A stretch of 64,000 nt of DNA from Macropodus opercularis (Eukaryota > Chordata > Actinopteri > Anabantiformes > Osphronemidae), in contig JAUCMP010000034.1 of the NCBI GenBank assembly GCA_030770545.1, forward strand, positions 1 through 64,000. The letters run 5' to 3'. The notes under the pieces are model-generated. The model was not told the origin of the DNA. It saw nothing but the letters and a program-made list of their open reading frames with translations, and ran no database searches. Of this stretch, positions 9,174 to 20,296 are shown piece after piece. The position numbers and the translations under genes are program-made. Position 1 is the stretch's first letter, and every line of letters starts with the position of its first letter.

Positions 9174-11412
9174 ATGGACTCACAGAGCCCCTCAGTCAGT
9201 GGAATGACTGGACGTGTGACACCTCAGTCCGCAGCGCTCACTGGTGAACTAGTCCCTTGGTTGGATGAAAAGCCTCCTTCATGTCCCTGTGACACGTTAG
9301 GACTCAGTTGAGTGTATGAGTGGAAGCTCAGAGGAAGAGCTGCTGTCAGCCAGGACCAGCAGGTCTGTAGCTGGAAACAGTGAGCAGGTGAGGTTGTGAC
9401 TGAAATCCTGTAGGGAAAGGAGGCAGACGACTGGACAGTTATCTTCATTAGAATAATCCTAGTTTTATATAATAATCACATATAATAATAATAATAATAA
9501 TAATAATATTGGTATTATTTCGGTTTGTGTCGTACGTTCCCGTAGTTACTCTTCATGTCACACTGTTTATTATATAATGATGATATGATTTTGATTCCTT
9601 GAAGCGCTTTAAACCACTTTAAACCATTTCCTTTGCAGTAGTAGTAGATCTGCTGCAAAGGAAGACGTCCAGTCATTGTAATTCAACTCTCAGACAACCT
9701 CACCTAGAAAAAGCATCACCGACATTTAGGCTTTTATTTCCAGGCAGTTACATCTGAGGACTTGTCATTATTTAGCTCATTTAGTTTTGGGTTGTTGTTT
9801 GTTTCTAACAAAACTTGTGACCATAAGTTGGTCTCCTCAGCAGCTCCATGCTTGGAAACATGTGTCTGATGTATGGGACCCATTTTCTTCAAGTCTCTAC
9901 CCCCACTGTGATGTAATGACTCAGGGAGTGAACAGAGCTGCTTTTAGAAATACTTTGTTACTTAGCCTAGTTGGGCTCATGTTCTTATCAACACAGATCA
10001 AATCCTTAAAATGATGCGACTCGTTTGCCTGCCTCTGCATATTTCTTATCTCACCACTGAGAATAAATTCATGTTTAATTATTTGAACCTTACTCTGTGT
10101 CTGACTGAATTCATCTTAGTTGGAACATCTCTGACAACAACAGAGCGAGTCACAGAAATTTAATAAACATCAAGACAGAACAAAGTAACAATAAAAGAAT
10201 GAAATGTGCTCTATTAAATATCAGCTCTCTGTTAATAAATGACCTGCTCAGTGACCATCACTGTATATAATTCATATCTCTATGCAAACACATTTTTGCA
10301 GTAGCTGCATTTAGCCTGTGACATCACCAGACTTAAGCTTTGTTTGCTTGTGATGCTTTTCCAGGTTTGCAACCTCCTGCAGTTGCTCGTTCTTTGAGAG
10401 GTCGCTGCCTTTAGATATTCATCATGGAAAGAATCAGCAAAACCTGTCAATCACATGTTCCAGAACATTTATTCACATGAAACACGGGTGGGTTCAAACA
10501 GAACGTGCTCTCTTCTAAGTTCTGCATCAGACTCATTATTCCAAATAGACGTAGTGTCAGAGCTCGTCCAGCAGAGGGAGCTCTATGCTGCGGCTTCTGT
10601 TGAAGTGCGGTCGCTTCCTGTTGCACTACTTCCACACATGACATGAGGAAGCTGTGTTCGCTCATCTTTCAGGTGAAACTAGTCTCTTTCCAGGTGTGAG
10701 CTCGTCATGTCCATCAGTAGTTACGTCCATGTTTTATTCAACATGCTGTAGACTCCCAGTAATGTGTTTTAAACGGCTTCTGTTGATTCGTAGCATGGTG
10801 CTAACGGCATTAGCCTGCTATGCTAACCTGTACAGTAGCAGCAGCATTAGCCGCCATAGCCGCTTATGCTGTTAGCTCAGTAATGTGACGTAGTTGTGAC
10901 GTGGTCTACATTAAGGGCGGAAGGGTCAACATTCCAGCGAGGACGATGTAAAAACATGAACATGTTCAAACTCATTTTCATCTAAAGGATCTAAATGATT
11001 AATTTTAACAGCAGATAATTGACCAGCACAACTTCACTACATGTAGGAGAGGATCCCGCTCTTTGTCTTTGTGTTTCACTGTGACCTGCTGTGACATTTA
11101 GCAACGATTAGAAATATCTATGTTGTTGTTTTTTCATATCAACATCAGATCTTTCAACTCAAACCAACTTCCTATACTTAAATTATGTTTTTTATGCAGC
11201 CATTTTTCCTTAATCTGTATAAAATGTGAGCTTTTCTCCTGGAAACCTAACCACACTGTTGTTCCTGGAAATGGACCTTTTTTCAAGCAGAGCAAGTTCT
11301 GATCAAGGCAGCAGCAGGACTCTGAAGCCAACACAGCACACAGAGAAAATAACACGTCTCACTGGGTTTAACTTCAAGTTCACCTTCACAGACTGGTTGG
11401 AGCTTTGAACTC
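9174..11412. other. No supported gene
   Basis: This is the right-member equivalent of 4813-6889, with an expanded AAT repeat at about 9483-9508 and the CRE-like pair at about 10886-10906. I see no coding exon in it. Confidence 0.5.
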
Positions 11413-12339
11413 ATGGTGCAGGTGATGGAAACAGCTGAGGAAACAGCAGAGCACAGGACAGAGGAACAAACACGAGCAACGTCTTTTCCAGGTAGGAGGC
11501 AGAACGTAATATTTGACATGACCACAAGAGAAAAACACAAAGAGGCTGTTTCACATGGGAGATAAAAGCTGGGGAGCTGTTGCACATCCCAGCAAAATGT
11601 GCCCTGTCAGGATTGTATATGTTTTTTTCTGATCTGCAGATGATGAGCATAGAGCAGCCACTGAAAAATACTGAGAAGTACAAGGATGAGCTCTGCTTCC
11701 TGCTGGCGTCCTACACCAGGAAGAGAAGCTCAGAGACAAGGCAGAGCTGCTGGTGGTTCAGCTGTTTGACCTCTAGCACAGAGGTACAGAGACTAAGACT
11801 AAGCAGAGACTTTGATCGTACAGGGCTACTTAACATTTTTGCTCTTCCAGTTAAAAGACGTCAGTAACAACAGCATTAAGCGCCAAAGCAAAGTAAACTA
11901 AACTCTACAGTATTATACAGCACATCCTTCTGGTGTGTTGCTACATCCCACAGCGCAGTTCATCATTCTACCACTAGATGGCACTGAATCCAACGTTTCT
12001 GAATATGTTCAAACAATGAAATTGCTACATCAGTGTGTGTGTGTTTATTTATTGTTTTAATGACAAGTATTATGTGGCATAAAATCAAGCACAGCCAGTA
12101 TCCGGTCACAACCAGGAGAGTCCTGATGTGCTAATGTAACTTTCCCCAGGCCCGTTTGGAATCATAACTACCTCCCAGAAAACCATCACTAAGGTGAACC
12201 TAACGATTCTCACGATTCTCTCAGAAGAACAAGAGCAGGAAGAAGAGGAGGAGAGATATGACTCAGAGAGAGAGGAGAGCCAGCAACACAGCAGGCAGTC
12301 AAATGCTGCTCAGTATGTCCAGATGTGCAGATGGCAAAG
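11413..12339 (+). pseudogene. Decayed acidic/coiled-coil-type exons, right member
   Basis: The same exon-like pieces are present at 11413-11491, 11640-11783 and 12225-12339. Here the third piece is preceded by an intron-like stretch of about 440 bp ending in TCTCAG. The heptad-rich frame of the second piece is still shifted. The terminal pieces seen at 8172 and 8410 are absent downstream. Confidence 0.3.
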
Positions 12340-12399
12340 GTACCAGCTCGTGTATGGAAACATAACCATAAGCAACACAGCAACTTGTGTCTAGTGTGT

Positions 12400-14757
12400 A
12401 AAACTATAGTTGCTATGTAGTATGTTCATTGCAATATTAACATACAGTCAGACAAACATAGTGCACACATGAAAAATTAAGTCCTACTAATAAATGTCCT
12501 GTTTTATTATATTTAGTATTTTATTATAACATAACACATAACAGGTCAGCACCACACAGGCAGACGCAGGGACACAGCTTCTCCTGTCCAGTATAACTCT
12601 GCAGAACCCAACAGAATCTGCTGCAGCTACAGTGATACTTGTATTGGTTGTGCTTTGTTTTTGTTCTGTTTTGTTCTGTTTTTTTGTATCTAAAGTTAAC
12701 ACTGTCATGAGCAAAAAGTTGCCAAAATCATATGTGATACCAAAATGTTATGGAAATATTTTTTTGTTGATTTTCTTAAATAGTTCAAAAAACATCTCAG
12801 TTCCAAAAAATTAGAATTTTCTGACCATTTTTTCATGTGTCAGGCTTTACAGGGTTAAATGAGTCTTTACTTTCTCTTTCTTTTTGAGTGTTGCAACATT
12901 AACGCAGAAATGGACAGAGAAGGTTTCTAATATTCACCAAAACATTTTTATTCCGATTAAACATTTATGTCCTACTTGACAATTAGATTACTACTATTAC
13001 TATGACTGTATTACTGATTAGTGTTTCAGGTCCTGCACCGATGTCTCGTATCAACGCAAAGTATTAGCTACGGTTCAGTCTGTTGGATTAGATATTCAGC
13101 AGTTTCTGGTTAATTGTCAGTGGTTAACATTCAAACTGTTTATTTCTCCTCCTCTTCTGTCTCAAAGCATAGAAGCAGAGACGCTGTTGACAGAACATGG
13201 ATCAACATGAACTAGTGAAAACTGAGGTCAGACTCATTTCCCATTTTCCTGACGCACTAAAAACAGAAGACGGATCATGTTTATTCCTTTTGTTCAGTCT
13301 CTGTTGTTTATTCTGCTGAGCTTCTACCTTTAAATGCATTTGTTAAAAGCCAACCAATAATTAGGGAAACTATAACTTATCTTAATGCTTTAAATGCTTT
13401 TAAAGGCTGTTACAGTTGCTCCAAACAAAAACCATTTAAAAGAAAACTTTACAGAAAACTGTGCATCTCAGGGTCAAAGGTCAGATATGTGTGTGTCTCT
13501 CTGAGTGCATGCTGGGAGTTTGGTGACAGAGAGTGTGGTGAGTGTTTGCTGAGACTCTTCTCTAACTTTTCTTGTCTAACTGATTGACAGGTGAGTGGAT
13601 TGTTGTGTTGTAGTTGTTGTTGTTTACTGAGTGTCAGCTGGTTGTTGGCTGGTAGCCTGATGTGGTTTTCAGTCTCTGAGACGCTGTGACTGGTGTCGTA
13701 GTCCAACCTCACGGTGCAGCAGGTGCTGTTGTTGGTCAGAGATCAGATGTGGCTCAGAACCATTTCATCATCCTCCAGAATGAACAAAGCTGTTGTTGAG
13801 TTCTGGAAGGAGCAGAAATGTTCAGTTTGGTGACAGAGGCTCAGGTTTAAATCTTTCTTTTGTTGGTGTTCAGTCGTTCTTCTATTTGTATTTTATCCTT
13901 TTTCTTCACAGCAGTGTGTTAAATCTTAGTTGTAATTTCCATGAGTTCTGTTTGTCTCTTCTCAGGGTCCAGATCAACCAGTGGTTGTCAGGACCAGCAG
14001 CAGCTCCACTGCTTCAACTCCTCTGATGGCTGAACAGTTGCTCTGATCGCTCTCCAGTCTCTGATCTGTTCCTCTGGTCAAAGCTGTCGGACTCATGTAC
14101 GATCATAGACGGAGAGAAGCTCCTGGTGTCTGTGGCTTGAAGATGAAGGCAGCAAGGTTTTCATGCAGTTTCACTACGTTCTATTTTAAGATGATAAATA
14201 TTGTTGCACATTTCCTGTCACACTCGGAAATATCTCTGCGTCTAATCATGGCTCTAATATCATGACTGCTTGTTTGCTGTTCTCCAGTTGTTTGTGTCTC
14301 AGGTTGTTTTAACGCACGGCTTCTATAAAATCCACTGATGTGTTTGTCTTTTGTTTGTTTTCAGGTCTTGTTTCATTTCATTTCCTGTTTCTGACTAAAC
14401 CTGAGCTTCTGCTTTTACCAGTAACGACGTTCACATTGATTAAAACAGGGCTGGAGAATTTTAGGACTTTATCTGGAAACATTTAGGGATCAATCTTCAA
14501 ACTACAGTAAGTGAGAGCAGCAACAATAGTGAGATAACAAGTGAATAATTAGATTCAATGCAAAGTATTTTCCTATGAATTTTGTTTTCTGCTGATGAAT
14601 TGAGATTCAACGATGATGCACCAGATGCATTTCACGCGTTTAGATCATCTGTTGAAGCTGAAGTTTACACTGTTTGCACTAAGCAGTGACTAGTTTCCTG
14701 CGCTACGGATGTGGTGAACTGCAGCCGCTGTGAGAGGACATTTGACATCGACGCAGG
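12400..14757. other. 5' flank of the receptor gene, no clear gene
   Basis: The stretch matches 36400-38726 in copy 2. It has AT-rich parts and several short open frames that break between copies. A short ATG-led piece at about 13197-13226 is kept in copy 2 but has a poor donor. No TATA box could be placed convincingly for the receptor gene. Confidence 0.4.
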
Positions 14758-15519
14758 ATGGAGATCACGTCTCTCTGCCTTCTGCTCTGTAAGTCGCCTC
14801 CTTGCTTCCTCATGATTCCACCTGCTCTCTGCTCTGCTCCACTCATCCACCAAACACACACAGACGTCTGGTTGTTGACGGATCCTTTGGGAATCACATC
14901 TGAATCCACAGGAACATGTAAGAAAACAGAGAAAGCAAAGTTAAACCACTGAGGACAGAGACTGGATCAGGTCAGTGTTTTAATTTAGTCACAGTTTTAG
15001 TGAAGCTAAAAGTAAACGAGCAGTGAAACTGGACCTTTGAGCCACTGAAAACCAAACGGATGCTTGTGTGAGGTGAGAGTTGCAGGTTTGGTTACTCTGG
15101 GTTCAGGATGGATCGATTTCCGTTCAAACGTCACTGACTTGAATCTAATGCGACAGGAAGTTAAACTAGAGCAAACATGAAGGTTTGTCAGAGGCTGAGT
15201 CTGCAGCTCAGTGCGTTTGCTTCATAGCATCCAGTCGATGGTTGTTCCAGCTCTGCTCTTTCGCTGACCGACGCCTTCGTCTGTGTTTTGCAGGTGTGAC
15301 TCTGGGCCTCAGTGCTGATGAGGGTGAGCTCTGCTTTTCTCTAGCAGGTGGTAGGAGGATGCTGATGTGTAGAGAAACCTGCTCTAAGCTGCTTTCAGGT
15401 AACATGACTTTCTGTCTGACTCCTTGCAGCCAAACTAAGAATCAGTCCTGACAGGTCCCTTTTCTTTTGGTACGAGGAAATCACCCTGAGCTGCTCAGGA
15501 AGCCAGAGCAGCTGGGTGG

Positions 15520-15729
15520 TGTGTTGTCTTGCTCAGCTTTCTAGGAAGCAGACGAGGCGTGACACCTGAGTTCTGGTAACTTTTTATTACTGGTCTGAAC
15601 CTGAACAGCTAGCACTCCGTGACCGACTATCTTCTATCAGGCCCGCGCCCCCTAAGGTCCTCCCACCCGGTGTGCCCCCTAGCCTTCTGGGTAGTGGAGT
15701 TCTTATAGCACTAACTTCATAACACAACA
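15520..15729 (-). repeat. 3' LTR (element orientation)
   Basis: This 210-bp LTR begins with TG and ends with CA. It matches 20087-20296 without any difference that I can see. Confidence 0.95.
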
Positions 15730-15740
15730 TCTTTCCCCCT
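15730..15740 (-). promoter_or_regulatory. Polypurine tract
   Basis: The minus strand reads AGGGGGAAAGA directly before the 3' LTR, which is the expected plus-strand primer for a gypsy element. Confidence 0.85.
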
Positions 15741-15821
15741 AGAAAGAAATAATATTTAACCCTTAGGACAAAGTCATGCTAGCAAACATTTTAACTGTAC
15801 TTGTAAACCATTCCTTAAAGA

Positions 15822-15852
<31 letters not shown>

Positions 15853-15883
15853 CTTAAACGTCCACCTTTTATACTAACACTTT

Positions 15884-18800
15884 TTAGCAACTCTCAATCA
15901 GTCTCTTCGGTGGCTGAACATGTCTCTTAGGTCTAGACAGTCTTTCCACAATTGGCGACTTGGCCAATTCGGAAAGCCTTACACCAGCAGGTGATGCAGA
16001 CCCTGCCGTCAGACCACATTCAGTGTGATCCTGCCCATTAGACGTTATCTCAGTAGATGCAATCGAGTCCTGCTGGTCTGTTTCCTGAGCTGTGGTGTCC
16101 TTTCCCGTTGGTTGTAGCTGAAGATCAGTGCGGTTTCTTCTCAGAGATAATCCACTCTCTGTCTGGATCCTATAGGAGCGTGGAGCCACCTCCTCCTCCA
16201 CCTTTCCCTGTTGTCTCCAGGTTCCTGTAGAGACATCTCTGAGACGCACCATATCCCCTGGCTTTAGACAAGGCAGGTGTTTTGCCTTTCGATCATACAG
16301 CCGTTTTTGTTTCTCTTTTGTCCCCTCTTTTGCTTCTCTGACTTTGTAAGCGTATTTTGGCGTCAACAAGTCTTCACTTACTGGTAGGTTGGAGCGAATT
16401 CGCCTTCCCATCAGCATCTGGGCTGGTGACAGTCCGTTCTGTAGAGGTGTGCTCCGGTAAATGAGTAAACCTTTCTGAAGGTCGTCTCTGTCTTTTGCTT
16501 TTTTCATTAGGGTTTTTACTGTTTTGACAGAGCTTTCTGCCAAGCCGTTGGACTTCGGATAGTACGGACTTGATGTAATGTGTCTAAACCCCCATTCCTT
16601 GGCAAAATCAGCAAACTCACAGCTAGAAAACTGGGGTCCATTGTCAGAGAAAAGTTCACACGGAACGCCATGTCTGGCAAAGACACACTTGAGGTAACTG
16701 ATCACTGCTTTACTTGATGTTGACTGCAGTGCTCCGACTTCAGGATAGTTTGAGAAGTAATCTGTGACCACTATGTAACTTTTACCGTTACAGTCGAACA
16801 AGTCAGTTCCAACCTTGTAATAAGGTCTGTGGGGAACTGGATGAGTCATCAGTGGCTCAACTTGTTGTTTTGGCCTATAGGTGCGGCAAAGTTCACATGA
16901 AGCTGTCGTCTGGCTGATATCCTGGTTAATTCTTGGCCAGTACATTACTTCCCTTGCCCTACGTTTACACTTGACTTCTCCAAGGTGGCCTTCATGTATC
17001 TTTTGAAGCATTTGTTTACGCAGGGAGGATGGAATGACAAACTTGCTCCCTTTCAACACCATGTCATCCACTACTGTGAGCTCTGCTCTGCAATTCCAGT
17101 AGTCTTGTATTTTTGTGGAGCAGTCCTTTTTATTTTCAGGCCATCCTTTCAGTATTGTGCTCTTTAGTTCTTTCATTATTTCATCTGCATTTGTCTCCGT
17201 CCGTATTTGTTCTGTTCTGTCAGTAGTTACCGGCAGAGATGTCAAAATCATGTCCACATATGCCTGTATTTCTTCGCCTTTCTCGCTGTCTTCCTTTTCC
17301 TCCTTGTCCACTGCTCTAGACAAGGTGTCAGCTGTGTACATGTACTTTCCTTTTGTATATATCATGTTCACATCATATTTTTGCAGCCTGATTAACATGC
17401 GCTGTATCCGTACAGGACAGTCATTCAGGGGTTTGGACATGATGGACACCAAAGGTTTATGGTCAGTTTCCACTTCAAACGTCTGACCGTAGACATATTG
17501 ATGGAAACGCTCACATGCATACATGCTGGCTAACAGCTCCTTTTCAATTTGAGCGTACCTGGACTCTGCACTCGTTAAGGCTCTGGATGCATATGCTACA
17601 GGCTGCCACTGCTCGTCATGTTGCTGCAACAGCACCGCTCCCAGGCCGTACTGTGATGCGTCTGCTGAAATCCTTGTGTTCTTCTCAGGGTCGTAGAACT
17701 TTAGCACCGGCTCTTGTGTCAGAATCTCTTTCAGTTTTAAGAAGCATCGCTCCTGCTCATGAGACCAGATCCATTCATTCTTTTGTTCAAGAAGACTCCT
17801 GAGGGGTGTCGACTGGGCTGACAGCTGTGGGACAAATTTTGCCAGATAGGTGACCATCCCTAGAAAACGTCTGACCTCATCTTTGTTGGTTGGTCTTTCC
17901 ATGTTGTTTATTGCTGACGTCTTTCTGGGGTCTGGCCTCACCCCCTCTTCACTGACAACATCTCCCACAAAGGTAAGTGTCTTGACTCCAAACTCACATT
18001 TGTCTTTGTTAAGTTTCAGATTCACTTCTCTTGTCTTGTCCAACACTTGTCTCAGTCTTTTATCGTGTTCTTCTCGAGTAACCCCCCAGACTATGATGTC
18101 ATCCATCATAGTCTCTACTCCTGGTATGTGTTCATAAATCATGTGAATAGTCTTATGATAGACTTCAGGCGCTGACAGGATACCGTATGGCAGACGAAGA
18201 AACCTGTACCTGCCCTCTGGCGTGTTGAATGTGCACAGTTTCGAACTCTCTTCGTCTAATCTCAACTGCCAGAAACCTGACGAGGCACCTAGTTTACTAA
18301 ACCACTTAGCTCCAGCAAACTGTGCCATTATTTCTTCTCTGGTTGGTAACTTAAAATGTTCTCTTCTGATGGCTTTGTTTAAATCCCTTGGATCTAAGCA
18401 TGTTCTGAGAGCACCCGTCTTCTTTTGCAGAACAACCAGTGAGCTGACCCATTCAGTTGGCTCCTCAATTTTCTTGATGACCTCAAGTTTTTCCATACGT
18501 GCTAATTCATCTTTCAGTTTTTTCTGCAGTGCAAACGGAATTTTCCTGCAGGGATGCACAACCGGAGGCACACTTTTATCCACACGTATTTTATGCACTC
18601 CCGGTAGACATCCCAGTCCCTCGAAACAGTCTTTATACTCTTCCATGAGTGACTCCTGATCATTTGCAGCGTCTGGTGACCTCACCACAAACACCCTTTT
18701 AACCAGGTTGAGTTTCACAGATGTACTGAGTCCAAGGATTGGTTGCACACTCTTATCTACTATCAGCAGCTGTGCTCGTATCTGCTGATTTTTATATTTG

Positions 18801-19339
18801 AATGTTGCAATGCATCCACCTTTTACAGGAACACGTTCACCTGTGTATCCCGTCACTTTTGTTTTTACAGGATGAATTCTGCTCTTCATTCTCAGTGTTT
18901 TGTAGTCTTCCAAAGATAACAGGTTTGTCTGTGCACCTGTATCTATCTTAAATGGAATTATTGTCTCATTCACCTCAATTGGTGCAACCCATTCCTCTTT
19001 TTCAGTTGTACAGGCTTGCACCACATCCACAATGAACTCTTCATCCTCTTCTTCCTCATCAACTGTGTGGACTTTTTGTTTCGGCGCTGCTTTGCAACAT
19101 TTAGCATAGTGGTTGCTTTTTCCACAGTTATTGCAAGATTTCCCAAATGCAGGGCACGACTTTGGCTTGTGGCTGTTTCCACATTTACCACATTTAAAAT
19201 CTGTATATTTCTCTTTTTGTTTAGGAAATATTTTCTTTTTCTTTCCGTCATTCTTTATTGCGTAGACTGTTGTTTCACCTCTCCGAAGCTCTTTGCTTGC
19301 GCTCGAGTGGTTTCTGCTGCTCTGCACATACTGACACAC
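15884..19339 (-). CDS. pol: Gypsy nucleocapsid-pol polyprotein, RT active site altered
   Basis: The open frame is 1151 codons. Two zinc knuckles lie at residues 50-62 and 69-82, and the protease has DTGA at 133-136. Reverse transcriptase spans about 260-480, with MDD at 412-414. RNase H has D560, E599, D626 and D671. Integrase has H782, H785, C815, C818 and catalytic D846, D899, E935, followed by a C-terminal domain with an RRNRTDLQ segment. In RT motif A, where the first metal-binding aspartate is expected, residue 351 is glycine (codon 18289-18287). This copy should therefore lack polymerase activity although the frame is otherwise complete. The real protein probably begins by frameshift from gag, not at the first ATG. 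Confidence 0.93.
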   Translation of the reverse strand: MCQYVQSSRNHSSASKELRRGETTVYAIKNDGKKKKIFPKQKEKYTDFKCGKCGNSHKPKSCPAFGKSCNNCGKSNHYAKCCKAAPKQKVHTVDEEEEDEEFIVDVVQACTTEKEEWVAPIEVNETIIPFKIDTGAQTNLLSLEDYKTLRMKSRIHPVKTKVTGYTGERVPVKGGCIATFKYKNQQIRAQLLIVDKSVQPILGLSTSVKLNLVKRVFVVRSPDAANDQESLMEEYKDCFEGLGCLPGVHKIRVDKSVPPVVHPCRKIPFALQKKLKDELARMEKLEVIKKIEEPTEWVSSLVVLQKKTGALRTCLDPRDLNKAIRREHFKLPTREEIMAQFAGAKWFSKLGASSGFWQLRLDEESSKLCTFNTPEGRYRFLRLPYGILSAPEVYHKTIHMIYEHIPGVETMMDDIIVWGVTREEHDKRLRQVLDKTREVNLKLNKDKCEFGVKTLTFVGDVVSEEGVRPDPRKTSAINNMERPTNKDEVRRFLGMVTYLAKFVPQLSAQSTPLRSLLEQKNEWIWSHEQERCFLKLKEILTQEPVLKFYDPEKNTRISADASQYGLGAVLLQQHDEQWQPVAYASRALTSAESRYAQIEKELLASMYACERFHQYVYGQTFEVETDHKPLVSIMSKPLNDCPVRIQRMLIRLQKYDVNMIYTKGKYMYTADTLSRAVDKEEKEDSEKGEEIQAYVDMILTSLPVTTDRTEQIRTETNADEIMKELKSTILKGWPENKKDCSTKIQDYWNCRAELTVVDDMVLKGSKFVIPSSLRKQMLQKIHEGHLGEVKCKRRAREVMYWPRINQDISQTTASCELCRTYRPKQQVEPLMTHPVPHRPYYKVGTDLFDCNGKSYIVVTDYFSNYPEVGALQSTSSKAVISYLKCVFARHGVPCELFSDNGPQFSSCEFADFAKEWGFRHITSSPYYPKSNGLAESSVKTVKTLMKKAKDRDDLQKGLLIYRSTPLQNGLSPAQMLMGRRIRSNLPVSEDLLTPKYAYKVREAKEGTKEKQKRLYDRKAKHLPCLKPGDMVRLRDVSTGTWRQQGKVEEEVAPRSYRIQTESGLSLRRNRTDLQLQPTGKDTTAQETDQQDSIASTEITSNGQDHTECGLTAGSASPAGVRLSELAKSPIVERLSRPKRHVQPPKRLIESC

Positions 19340-19950
19340 TTGTCCAGTGTAAGTCCTGTCTCTCTGAGCAGTCTTTCTCTGAGGGCATTATCCACTGTGC
19401 CACAGACGATCCTGTCTCTCACTAGTGAGTCTCTCAGATTACCAAATTCACATGTTTTGCTTAATGTGTGAAGCTCTGCTAAGTATTGATCAAAAGGTGT
19501 TCCTTGCTTTTGGTCATGGGTGAAAAACTTGTACCTTTCGAAGGTCACATTCTGACTAGGCACAAAGTACTCTTCAAACTTTGTCATCAACTCTGCCAAA
19601 GTCAGATTAGCTTCATCCAGCTGAAAGCTATTATATATATCCAAAGCATCTTCTCCTATAACATGCAAAAGGATGTTAGCCTTCAGTTTTTCATCATCAC
19701 CCCCTGGTCTACTTGCTGCTAGATAGATGTTAAATCTTTGCTTGAAACGTTTCCAGTTGTCTGCAAGATTACCAGTAAATTGCATGGAAGTGGGCGGACT
19801 TAGCTTATCCATGACGGGTCGGGGTATCTGGACCTCCACAGGCCTCTGCTGTTGTTCGTTATCCTCTAACTCGGGAACAAAATTCTTTTCTCTATGTTCA
19901 ATGTTTCCCACGTCCCCCGCTTCACTCTCCACGCTGCTTGTAGCCATCAC
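19255..19950 (-). CDS. gag: Gypsy gag (matrix/capsid part)
   Basis: This 231-residue protein has a capsid-like region typical of Ty3/gypsy gag (about residues 55-200, including a FKQRFNIYL stretch). It lacks the zinc knuckles, which lie at the start of the downstream frame. The pol frame is -1 relative to gag and overlaps it by 85 bases, so the full Gag with nucleocapsid would need -1 frameshifting in the overlap. No canonical slippery heptamer is obvious there. The start is the first ATG after the leader at about 19950. Confidence 0.88.
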   Translation of the reverse strand: MMATSSVESEAGDVGNIEHREKNFVPELEDNEQQQRPVEVQIPRPVMDKLSPPTSMQFTGNLADNWKRFKQRFNIYLAASRPGGDDEKLKANILLHVIGEDALDIYNSFQLDEANLTLAELMTKFEEYFVPSQNVTFERYKFFTHDQKQGTPFDQYLAELHTLSKTCEFGNLRDSLVRDRIVCGTVDNALRERLLRETGLTLDKCVSMCRAAETTRAQAKSFGEVKQQSTQ

Positions 19951-20071
19951 ACGACGTAGCGCACTTTGTTAGCATGTTGCTCATCGGCACGTTTCAGTCA
20001 CGAGACCGGAGACTTTTTCTCTCTTTTCCCCTTTTCTCCGTGGCGAAATCGTTTTCCTTGGCTGCTCAGGT

Positions 20072-20086
20072 CCACTTCTGACACCA
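20072..20086 (-). promoter_or_regulatory. Primer binding site, tRNA-Leu type
   Basis: Directly inside the 5' LTR the minus strand reads TGGTGTCAGAAGTGG. This is complementary to the 3' end of a vertebrate leucine tRNA (acceptor end CCACTTCTGACA plus CCA). The tRNA match is from general knowledge of tRNA-Leu(CAG). Confidence 0.75.
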
Positions 20087-20296
20087 TGTGTTGTCTTGCT
20101 CAGCTTTCTAGGAAGCAGACGAGGCGTGACACCTGAGTTCTGGTAACTTTTTATTACTGGTCTGAACCTGAACAGCTAGCACTCCGTGACCGACTATCTT
20201 CTATCAGGCCCGCGCCCCCTAAGGTCCTCCCACCCGGTGTGCCCCCTAGCCTTCTGGGTAGTGGAGTTCTTATAGCACTAACTTCATAACACAACA
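20087..20296 (-). repeat. 5' LTR (element orientation)
   Basis: This 210-bp LTR is identical to the partner at 15520-15729. It should contain the element's promoter, but I could not place a clear TATA box on the minus strand. Confidence 0.95.

Larger units (their letters stand above)
8535..12655. repeat. Internal duplication in copy 1, right member
   Basis: This is the second member of the internal tandem duplication. It keeps the promoter, palindrome and CTCF-like site, but there is no acidic reading frame to their left. It has an intron-like stretch (11784-12224) that the left member lacks. It is more like copy 3 than copy 2 at several points, such as the stretch near 9870-9960. Confidence 0.88.
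15520..20296 (-). mobile_element. Full-length Ty3/gypsy LTR retrotransposon
   Basis: The element is 4777 bp long and reads on the minus strand. Its two 210-bp LTRs are identical by eye and are flanked by the 5-bp target duplication GGTGG (15515-15519 and 20297-20301). It has a primer site, a polypurine tract, gag, and pol in the order protease, reverse transcriptase, RNase H, integrase, which defines the Ty3/gypsy group. There is no envelope gene. The empty site is preserved at about 39496 in copy 2, so it inserted after the duplication or was lost cleanly from that copy; insertion is far more likely. Confidence 0.96.

Noticed and set aside
17115..17486. Plus-strand open frames inside the gypsy pol region
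   Set aside because: They are antisense shadows of the minus-strand polyprotein.
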